A DNA stretch of 11,669 bases from Bacteriovoracaceae bacterium (lineage in GTDB: Bacteria; Bdellovibrionota; Bacteriovoracia; Bacteriovoracales; Bacteriovoracaceae). The notes under the pieces were generated by a model. The model saw only the letters and a program-made list of their open reading frames with translations. It ran no database searches and was not told the origin of the DNA. Below are positions 6,475 through 11,669 of this stretch, one piece after another. The position numbers and the translations under genes were made by a program. The stretch is from contig CANETG010000063.1 in the NCBI GenBank assembly GCA_947440875.1, positions 1 through 11,669 of the forward strand, given 5' to 3'. Each line of letters starts with the position of its first letter. Within the stretch, counting starts at the first letter, position 1.

Positions 6475-7278
6475 TCAGATACCGAGACTCTCGTCTTTAG
6501 TTTCTTTCTTAGCCTTCTTATCCGAGACCGTTGACTCGATAGACTTAAGGAAGTTTCTCAATGTGTCTCGCTCACCGGGAATGGCGAACTTAAATTGACT
6601 CTGAACCCTGTAATCGGGTTTGGTTGAACTAATAATTCGTGATCTGAGTGCGTAGTAGTGGCAGTAGATCACTTCCGCCGTCATCATAAAGCTCTGGGGG
6701 ATGAGAAACTCAACGACAACAGATTGACCCTGGAGAAACTTCCCTTGCGTGAAAGTAAGGAGATTATCCATGTGAATGTCCGAGAGAAAACAGAAGCCGT
6801 AAGAAATGCGCTCAAGATCTGGTGCTTGCCGCTTGTAAGGTCGAATTAAAATATCGGCCGGTTTTTTATTCTCAAGACCCTGGAGACTTTGTTCGGCGAG
6901 AATTTCTTCCGCCTCGTTGAACGCTTTTGGTGGTTCTTTAGCTTCACCCTCTGAGAGCGACGCGATGACTTCTTGCGTACTTTGTGATTTTTCTGGCTCA
7001 GGAATTTTCTCATCCTCTTTCAAAGAGGCCATGAGTGAGTTGAGATCATTTGAAGCCGGGTTTCCGTGAAGAGGAATCACGTTCGAACTATCCGTCAGGG
7101 GGGCTTTCATATTGAGGTTGTAGAATTTTTTAATATCATCAATAAACAGTGGCACGCTTGCGGCTTCACATTCTTTTATCCGACGCTCAAGGGCTGCTTC
7201 GATTTCATCACGCAGTCCCCACATCCGAGTGGAGATTTTTTTCACTTCAACTGGATGACCGGATTTGTTGTAAATCAT
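6475..7278 (-). CDS. PilZ-like protein with disordered linker
   Basis: The product is a 267-residue, probably cytosolic protein. Residues 1-60 form a charged, helical N-domain (LRDEIEAALERRIKECE at 22-38). Residues 60-140 are low in hydrophobics and rich in Glu, Lys, Pro and Ser, so probably a flexible linker. Residues about 142-250 are beta-rich and look PilZ-like: ILIRPYKRQ, YGFCFLSDIHMDNLLTF, QSVVVEFLIP, TAEVIYCHYY, YRVQSQFKF, then a terminal helix. PilZ domains usually bind cyclic di-GMP through RxxxR and (D/N)xSxxG. I see neither cleanly, so binding may be lost or altered. The C-terminal tail is Lys/Asp-rich. The ATG has AAGAGGT (minus strand, around 7286-7292) seven bases upstream. The DUF4340 gene follows after 13 bases, suggesting one transcript. 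The PilZ assignment is from overall pattern only. Confidence 0.55.
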   Translation of the reverse strand: MIYNKSGHPVEVKKISTRMWGLRDEIEAALERRIKECEAASVPLFIDDIKKFYNLNMKAPLTDSSNVIPLHGNPASNDLNSLMASLKEDEKIPEPEKSQSTQEVIASLSEGEAKEPPKAFNEAEEILAEQSLQGLENKKPADILIRPYKRQAPDLERISYGFCFLSDIHMDNLLTFTQGKFLQGQSVVVEFLIPQSFMMTAEVIYCHYYALRSRIISSTKPDYRVQSQFKFAIPGERDTLRNFLKSIESTVSDKKAKKETKDESLGI

Positions 7279-7358
7279 TGACGATACCTCTTAGGAAGAT
7301 TGTCGCTCAAGATCAAAATTTGTGGGAGAGGGAAAAATAAGTCAGATGGATTTGGTCG

Positions 7359-7368
7359 GAAAATTTTC
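7359..7368. repeat. 10-bp perfect palindrome upstream of the PilZ-like gene
   Basis: GAAAATTTTC lies about 80 bases before the PilZ-like start, in the gap following the rpmB terminator. It could be an operator or part of an AT-rich promoter. I found no convincing -35/-10 pair in 7279-7395. Confidence 0.25.
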
Positions 7369-7395
7369 GGCCATCAGCGAAATCACAAACAAGAA

Positions 7396-7413
7396 AGCCC
7401 CCATTCGGGGGCT
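7396..7413. terminator. Rho-independent terminator of rpmB
   Basis: AGCCCCC (7396-7402), loop ATTC, GGGGGCT (7407-7413) form a 7-bp GC-rich stem. On the minus strand it is followed by TTCTTGTTTG, a T-rich tail, 30 bases after the rpmB stop. It also insulates the downstream PilZ-like gene. Confidence 0.85.
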
Positions 7414-7442
7414 CGTTTTGGCTTTTTATGGCAAAAGGTTTA

Positions 7443-7664
7443 TTACCGGAAGTTTTTCCGGAGGAACTTGGAAAGTCCCATTTTATCGAGAGTTTTAATT
7501 GTCGAAGCGGCCAGCTTCAGACGGATGGTTTGACCTGATTCAGGGTCAAAGATTTTCTTCGTCTTGAGGTTTGGCTGTTTAAAAACGCGAGTCTTAATGT
7601 TTGAGTGAGACACTTTATTGTTTGATTGACGGCTTTTTCCAGTGAGATCGCATTGACGTGCCAT
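7443..7664 (-). CDS. rpmB: 50S ribosomal protein L28
   Basis: This 73-residue basic protein is a structural component of the large ribosomal subunit. It begins MARQCDLTGKS and continues with NNKVSHSNIKTRVF, KQPNL and IRLKLAASTIKTLDKMG, in the order typical of L28. Length is normal (70-78). Only one Cys (Cys5) occurs in the N-terminal motif, so it is of the zinc-free type, matching the zinc-free L33 in this window. The ATG is preceded by AAGGAAA (minus strand, around 7671-7677). The gene stands alone with its own terminator and is divergent from the transketolase gene across a 158-base spacer. Confidence 0.96.
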   Translation of the reverse strand: MARQCDLTGKSRQSNNKVSHSNIKTRVFKQPNLKTKKIFDPESGQTIRLKLAASTIKTLDKMGLSKFLRKNFR

Positions 7665-7694
7665 GGGCTGTTTCCTTAGTCGTGATTACTAATT

Positions 7695-7713
7695 TTAAGT
7701 TTAGAAAACTTAA
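7695..7713. promoter_or_regulatory. Perfect 8-bp inverted repeat in the rpmB/transketolase spacer
   Basis: TTAAGTTT (7695-7702) and AAACTTAA (7706-7713) flank the 3-base loop AGA. The repeat lies about 31-49 bases before the rpmB start, where its promoter should be. A TAAAAT -10-like box on the minus strand overlaps it, with only a poor -35. It could be an operator for a dimeric regulator or a leader hairpin of rpmB. Confidence 0.5.
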
Positions 7714-7756
7714 GCTGTTTTGAGCACCTTGGCAAGGGTGAAGTTGAAGAAAATTG

Positions 7757-7786
7757 TGGACTTAAAGCCTTGAGAAAGTTCATACT
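7757..7786 (+). promoter_or_regulatory. Weak promoter candidate for the transketolase gene
   Basis: TGGACT (7757-7762) and CATACT (7781-7786), each four of six to consensus, are 18 bases apart. They sit just upstream of the leader hairpin, so the hairpin would be fully transcribed. Confidence 0.3.
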
Positions 7787-7819
7787 GAGACCAAATTTTC
7801 CCTCTCAAAAGGTGGTCTC
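7787..7819 (+). promoter_or_regulatory. Leader hairpin overlapping the transketolase ribosome binding site
   Basis: GAGACCA (7787-7793) pairs perfectly with TGGTCTC (7813-7819), with a 19-base loop. The Shine-Dalgarno AAGGTGG (7809-7815) is half in the loop and half in the 3' arm, and the arm ends three bases before the ATG at 7823. When folded it would partly cover the ribosome binding site. Confidence 0.45.
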
Positions 7820-7822
7820 TCG

Positions 7823-10126
7823 ATGTCACTTAAACCCTTGAATATTAAACCAAAACTTCTCTCCGCACCGACCGGTGCACCGGTTTATTCGCTCAAGGTG
7901 AATAGCACCAGCGGAAAAGAAGTCTCACTGGCAAACCCCAAAGCGACTCGTTCCTTGATCGCTCTCATGGATCTGGCAGCAACCAACGGCGGGGCCGCCT
8001 GTCACTGGGGTGGTCCATCGGCGATGACTGAAACTTGGACGGCCCTTCATCAGCTCATGTTTAAAAAGTCAGATTGGTATAATCACTTTAATTTTGTGAA
8101 TGATATTGGTCACGCCGAAAATGGCATCTACGCTCTTCGCACAGTATTGGGATACGGAGATCTCACTTTTGAGGCCCTAAAGGGTTTTCGTTCTATGAAT
8201 TCAAAACTCACGGGTCACGGAGAGTCCCATTTATATCCGGAAGGCGTTCTTCTTTCTAACGGTCCATTGGGGTCAGCTTTACCACAAGCACAAGGACTCG
8301 CCGTCGCCGATAAAATTGCTGGAAATAAAAGAATCACGATTGTCTCTGTGTCAGATGGGGCGGCGATGGAAGGTGAGGCAAAAGAAGCTTTCTCGGCCGT
8401 TCCGGGGCTTGCGATGAAAGGAAAACTGAATCCCTTCATCATGCTCGTTTCGGACAACAATACAAAACTCGGGGGAAGAATCGATAAAGATTCTTTTTCC
8501 ATGCAGCCCACGTTCGATTCATTCGCGGCCCAAGGCTGGGAAGTCATCAAGGTCGAAGACGGCCATGATCTTGAAAAAATTTATCAGGTCATTGAAGGCG
8601 CCATTGATCGCGTCAGTTCTAATTCGACCAAACCCGTTTGCGTGTGGCTCAAAACGATTAAGGGTTTTGGCGTGAAGTCGACGGTCGATTCTTCCTCCGG
8701 TGGTCATGGTTTTCCACTCAAAGCCCACGACGAGGGGATCCACGCCTTCATCAAAGAAATTTGGGGGAGTGAGGAAGTCCCGAAAGAATTCACGACCTGG
8801 GCCAATGAACTCACAGTGAAGATAGAAAAAAAAGCTTCTTCGGGGCCAGTGAAAGATAAAATGCAAATCGGTATCGCCAAGGGTCTTTCACGCGCTGTGA
8901 AAGATGGGCTTCCGGTGTTTTCCATCACATCGGATCTCCAAGGATCAACCGGAGTCAAAGCATTTCATACGGAGTTCCCGGATCATTACTTAGATGTTGG
9001 TGTCGCAGAATCCAATATGGTCTCAACGGCGATTGGGATGTCGAAGGCGGGTTTCATTCCAGTTGTTGACACCTTCGCTGCATTCGGGGTGACGAAAGGA
9101 AATCTTCCTCTCATCATGGCCTCACTTTCTCAGGCACCGGTGATGGCGGTTTTTTCCCATACTGGTTTTCAAGATGCCGCTGACGGAGCCTCTCATCAGT
9201 CACTCACTTATCTTTCTGCTCTCTCGAGCATTCCGCATCTCAATGTGGTCAACGTTGCTTCGGCCAAAGAAGCAGAGGAGTACGTCTACGCTGCTGCTAA
9301 AAAAATCGCCAAGGACCGCGAGGCCGGGAAAGATGGAGAATCGTACATCTTTTTTGTTGGGCGCGAAAATTTTGTCCTCGAATTAAAAGATGGTCTCTCT
9401 TACGATTTACATAAACCGCAGCGTTTGACTGATGGTCATGACATCGCGATCGTTGCTTCGGGTTCACTCGTTGGAAAAGCACTCAAAGCGTATTCTGAAC
9501 TAAAAGAGAAAGGTATCGAGGCGACGATCATCAACCATAGTTTTGTAAATCATTCTGATTTTGAAGAAATCGCTCATTGGATTGATGAAGCGGGTGGAAA
9601 AGTGATCACCGTAGAGGATCATCAATTAGTTGGAGGAATGGGCGCACAGCTCATCCATAAACTGAAGCTTTTAGGTGCGGAATTTTCGGTGAAAAGCTTA
9701 GCCATTGATGGTGAGTTTGGTCAGAGTGCTTATTCTGCCGACGAATTGTATGCTAAGCACCATGTCGATACTCATGCTATCGTGGAAGCCGCCCAACGTC
9801 TGGCAAAAAGTAAAGGAAGCTATATGAACATTGATAAAGAAGTTCTGATGAATCGCTGGAAGGAAATTTCTCAAGTTGCGATGAAAAAATGGGACTCCAT
9901 CACGGAGAAAGATCTCGATAAAGTCAGAGGTAATGCTGTGGCACTCGTCGCACTGGTTCAGGAAAAATTCGGCGTTTCCAAAGAAGAAGCGACGAAGAAA
10001 GTCGAAGAACTCATGGCGAAGTATCCTAAAGAGGAGCTCAAGGCCAAGGCGACTGAAACTGCGGCGAAAGTTTTTGATACGGCCAATACGATTGCTGGCA
10101 TGGTTAAAGACAAGCTGAAAAAATAA
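7823..10126 (+). CDS. tkt: Transketolase with C-terminal CsbD-like domain
   Basis: The product has 767 residues; transketolases usually have about 620-700. It moves two-carbon ketol units between sugar phosphates in the pentose phosphate pathway, using thiamine diphosphate and Mg. The N-terminal domain has CHWGGP (His61) at 60-65, GHAEN at 96-100, GPLG at 147-150, SDGAAMEGE at 177-185 and DNN at 211-213, the last two being the cofactor motif. GGHG at 293-296 follows. The pyrimidine domain has the catalytic Glu396 in GVAESNM and DGASHQ at 454-459. The C-terminal transketolase domain ends near 665. Residues about 672-733 (NRWKE, KKWDSITEKDLDKVRG, VQEKFGVSKEEA) match the CsbD / YjbJ stress-protein pattern, and 735-767 form an Ala/Lys-rich helical tail. 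Oddities: SDG replaces the usual GDG, and Trp follows His61 where most have Pro. AAGGTGG seven bases upstream supports the ATG; a terminator follows. Confidence 0.92.
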   Translation: MSLKPLNIKPKLLSAPTGAPVYSLKVNSTSGKEVSLANPKATRSLIALMDLAATNGGAACHWGGPSAMTETWTALHQLMFKKSDWYNHFNFVNDIGHAENGIYALRTVLGYGDLTFEALKGFRSMNSKLTGHGESHLYPEGVLLSNGPLGSALPQAQGLAVADKIAGNKRITIVSVSDGAAMEGEAKEAFSAVPGLAMKGKLNPFIMLVSDNNTKLGGRIDKDSFSMQPTFDSFAAQGWEVIKVEDGHDLEKIYQVIEGAIDRVSSNSTKPVCVWLKTIKGFGVKSTVDSSSGGHGFPLKAHDEGIHAFIKEIWGSEEVPKEFTTWANELTVKIEKKASSGPVKDKMQIGIAKGLSRAVKDGLPVFSITSDLQGSTGVKAFHTEFPDHYLDVGVAESNMVSTAIGMSKAGFIPVVDTFAAFGVTKGNLPLIMASLSQAPVMAVFSHTGFQDAADGASHQSLTYLSALSSIPHLNVVNVASAKEAEEYVYAAAKKIAKDREAGKDGESYIFFVGRENFVLELKDGLSYDLHKPQRLTDGHDIAIVASGSLVGKALKAYSELKEKGIEATIINHSFVNHSDFEEIAHWIDEAGGKVITVEDHQLVGGMGAQLIHKLKLLGAEFSVKSLAIDGEFGQSAYSADELYAKHHVDTHAIVEAAQRLAKSKGSYMNIDKEVLMNRWKEISQVAMKKWDSITEKDLDKVRGNAVALVALVQEKFGVSKEEATKKVEELMAKYPKEELKAKATETAAKVFDTANTIAGMVKDKLKK
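9812..10126 (+). other. Possible internal start producing a free CsbD-like protein
   Basis: Inside the transketolase gene AAAGGAAG (9812-9819) precedes an in-frame ATG at 9824 with normal spacing. Translation from there would give a 100-residue protein consisting only of the CsbD-like domain and helical tail (residues 668-767 of the fusion). Free CsbD-like proteins are small, about 60-70 residues. The ATG falls exactly at the boundary between the two domains. Whether it is used cannot be told from sequence. Confidence 0.4.
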
Positions 10127-10140
10127 TCTGAAAATTGAAG

Positions 10141-10165
10141 AGGGCCCCCTGGGCCCTTTTTTTTT
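10141..10165 (+). terminator. Strong rho-independent terminator after the transketolase gene
   Basis: AGGGCCC (10141-10147), loop CCT, GGGCCCT (10151-10157), followed by a run of nine T including the last stem base. It ends only 22 bases before the cysteine synthase start. Confidence 0.92.
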
Positions 10166-10187
10166 CATTCCACTAGAAGGATTTCTT

Positions 10188-11099
10188 ATGAAAGCGATGA
10201 GCATTCTCGACGTCATTGGTAACACTCCTCATGTGAAAATTAATAAGCTCTTCGGTGCTCACGAAGTGTGGATGAAACTCGAAAAGCAAAATCCAGGCGC
10301 CTCGATTAAAGATCGGATTGCTCTTTGGATGATCACTGAAGCAGAGAAGCGGGGAGATCTGAAAAAAGGGATGACGATCATTGAACCAACATCAGGCAAC
10401 ACCGGTATTGGGCTTGCTATGGTCTGTGCCGTGAAGGGCTACAAACTTATTCTTGTGATGCCGGAATCCATGACCATCGAGAGAAGAAAAATCATGGCGG
10501 CTTACGGAGCGAGTTTTGAGCTGACTGCCAAAGAAAAAGGGATGAAAGGTGCCATTGCTAAAGCGCAGGAACTCAAAGCTGCGACAGAAAATTCGTGGAT
10601 GCCGATGCAGTTTGATAATTTGGATAATTTAAAAGTTCATACGGAAACGACAGCTCTGGAAATCTTAAAAGATTTTCCCGAAGGTCTGGATGCTATCGTC
10701 ACAGGAGTCGGAACGGGCGGGCACATTACTGCGGTCGGGCAGGTCCTTAAGAAAAAATTCCCAAACATGAAAATAGTTGCCGTTGAGCCGGCCGATTCTG
10801 CTGTTTTATCAGGCGGAGCTCCAGGACCCCATCCGATTCAAGGGATTGGTGCTGGTTTTGTTCCGTCGATTGTGGACCGTTCTGTCATCGATGAAGTGAT
10901 CACTGTGACCAAAGAAGAAGCCTTCGACATGGCCCGGAGATCGGCCAAAGAAGAAGGACTTTTTATCGGAGTCTCTTCGGGAGCATCACTTGCGGCAGTG
11001 GCAAAATATCTCGCAAAAAATGGAAATAAAAAAGTCCTGACATTTTGCTATGACACCGGTGAAAGGTATCTTTCAATGCCAGGACTTTTTGAAGTTTAG
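10188..11099 (+). CDS. cysK: Cysteine synthase (O-acetylserine sulfhydrylase)
   Basis: The product is 303 residues, a normal length. This cytosolic PLP enzyme makes cysteine from O-acetylserine and sulfide. IGNTPHVKINKL at 10-21 is the family start, and NPGASIKDR at 35-43 contains Lys41, the Schiff-base lysine. TSGNT at 68-72 is the substrate-binding loop. QFDN at 141-144 and VHTETTALEI are family motifs, GTGGH at 175-179 is the phosphate-binding glycine loop, SSGAS at 263-267 contacts the PLP ring nitrogen, and DTGERYLS at 289-296 is near the end. The ATG at 10188 has AGAAGGA six bases upstream; the Met at residue 4 lacks a site. CysK and CysM types are hard to separate by eye; the ending favours CysK. 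A strong terminator stands immediately upstream with almost no room for a promoter, so expression may depend on read-through from the transketolase gene. Confidence 0.93.
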   Translation: MKAMSILDVIGNTPHVKINKLFGAHEVWMKLEKQNPGASIKDRIALWMITEAEKRGDLKKGMTIIEPTSGNTGIGLAMVCAVKGYKLILVMPESMTIERRKIMAAYGASFELTAKEKGMKGAIAKAQELKAATENSWMPMQFDNLDNLKVHTETTALEILKDFPEGLDAIVTGVGTGGHITAVGQVLKKKFPNMKIVAVEPADSAVLSGGAPGPHPIQGIGAGFVPSIVDRSVIDEVITVTKEEAFDMARRSAKEEGLFIGVSSGASLAAVAKYLAKNGNKKVLTFCYDTGERYLSMPGLFEV

Positions 11100-11103
11100 T
11101 CTA

Positions 11104-11580
11104 TCAGGTGCACCAGCCGGCGATGATGATCCGGCGTCCTTTTGTCACTTGATGAATTTTATGCTCAAAACCGTACATTCCGGTGAGAAATAAAATGATT
11201 CCTCCAAAAGAAGGAGTCGGAATCAAAGTCACATGGTCTTCGTTTTTTCTTTTCACTCCGAGCTTACCGCCTTCGAGATTTTCATGGTCCTCAGTTAAAG
11301 AAAGAGAGAAAGCAAAAATTCTTGACCCATCGTCATGCCAAATCCCGTCTTCTTCCCATTCGGTATTTGAATCTCGGATACTAAGAATAAATTCAATGGA
11401 AGAAAATTCATGGAAGGTTTTGAGAAACTCAAAAAGTCTCCCACGAGGTTGAGTCAGTGACTTAAAAGTCTCATCCACCACTTTCCAGTCTTCTGCCCTC
11501 ACAGCATTGCGGAGTTCATCCGTCAGAGGGAAGTAGGTGAGATGGAATCCGGTATTCATCATAGCAGAAAGCTTAAGCAT
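11104..11580 (-). CDS. 2-oxoglutarate/Fe(II)-dependent oxygenase, prolyl-hydroxylase-like
   Basis: The product is a 158-residue, probably cytosolic enzyme. WHDDGSR at 81-87 supplies the HxD iron ligands (His82, Asp84). FAFSLSLTEDHENLEGGKLGV at 89-109 includes the family's strand and the EGG-type turn. TPSFGGIILF at 122-131 precedes the distal motif, where His140 is the third iron ligand and VTKGRR at 145-150 provides Arg150 to bind 2-oxoglutarate. The full HxD...H...R set is present, so it should be active in oxidative decarboxylation of 2-oxoglutarate coupled to hydroxylation. The substrate (protein Pro, free amino acid or other) is unknown. It is short: the N-terminal half that normally helps bind substrate is about 75 residues. 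The ATG lacks a strong ribosome binding site; Met7 and Met8 are alternative starts. It is convergent with cysK, four bases apart. Confidence 0.8.
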   Translation of the reverse strand: MLKLSAMMNTGFHLTYFPLTDELRNAVRAEDWKVVDETFKSLTQPRGRLFEFLKTFHEFSSIEFILSIRDSNTEWEEDGIWHDDGSRIFAFSLSLTEDHENLEGGKLGVKRKNEDHVTLIPTPSFGGIILFLTGMYGFEHKIHQVTKGRRIIIAGWCT

Positions 11581-11669
11581 ACGTTATTCTCGCTCATTAA
11601 GGAAACCTTAGTAAACCCCATCACTCATCTGTTACCCCGCGCCCTTTACCAATAGGAATATGAGACCCA

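Noticed and set aside
7279..7442. Small plus-strand frames between the PilZ-like gene and rpmB
   Set aside because: They cross the rpmB terminator and coding strand, and lack ribosome binding sites and recognisable products.
8215..8958. Overlapping minus-strand frames inside the transketolase gene
   Set aside because: Shadows of the real gene; low-complexity Ser/Phe-rich translations without motifs.
9698..10225. Minus-strand frame of 175 residues across the transketolase 3' end and terminator
   Set aside because: The Phe/Arg/Leu-rich translation is typical of the antisense of a Lys/Glu-rich gene, and it runs through the terminator.
11581..11669. Possible gene or promoter at the right edge
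   Set aside because: Only a short TAAGG-AAA-CCTTA repeat (11598-11610) is seen; no coding frame or paired promoter boxes could be supported before the window ends.

Overview
The window looks like an ordinary chromosomal stretch of a Gram-negative bacterium. Base composition is moderate, intergenic gaps are short, and many genes have purine-rich Shine-Dalgarno sites. The zinc-less L33 form (Cys13 but no CxxC pairs), the stand-alone PilZ-like and DUF4340 genes and the overall protein style would suit a Bdellovibrionota / Bacteriovoracia-type predator relative. That placement is an impression from reading, not a database result. I see no insertion sequence, phage gene, CRISPR array, tRNA or rRNA.

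Layout. 1-3366 (+): the 3' part of a UbiA-family membrane prenyltransferase, overlapping by one base a large PEP-synthase / rifampin-phosphotransferase-like dikinase; the two form a translationally coupled pair of unknown substrate. 3370-3828 (-): an O6-alkylguanine-DNA alkyltransferase, divergent from 3889-4758 (+), a lipoate-protein ligase. 4868-5143 (-): a small unrecognised protein with a Cys-x-x-Cys tail. 5235-5411 (+): ribosomal protein L33 with a good sigma-70-type promoter and a strong terminator. 5463-7278 (-): a two-gene unit, a PilZ-like protein followed by a DUF4340 membrane-anchored protein. 7443-7664 (-): ribosomal protein L28, with a terminator. 7823-10126 (+): a transketolase carrying an extra C-terminal CsbD-like domain. 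10188-11099 (+): cysteine synthase. 11104-11580 (-): a 2-oxoglutarate/Fe(II) oxygenase.

The most interesting object is the transketolase gene. Its last 100 codons read as a CsbD (YjbJ-type stress protein) domain, and that domain is preceded by an in-frame ATG with a strong ribosome binding site. One gene may therefore make both a fusion enzyme and a free CsbD-like protein. Its leader also holds an inverted repeat that can cover part of the main ribosome binding site. The second candidate for undescribed biology is the UbiA plus dikinase pair. A third is the alkyltransferase, which keeps its reactive Cys but has Gln at the arginine-finger position. The other genes are mostly recognisable housekeeping or single-gene accessory functions.
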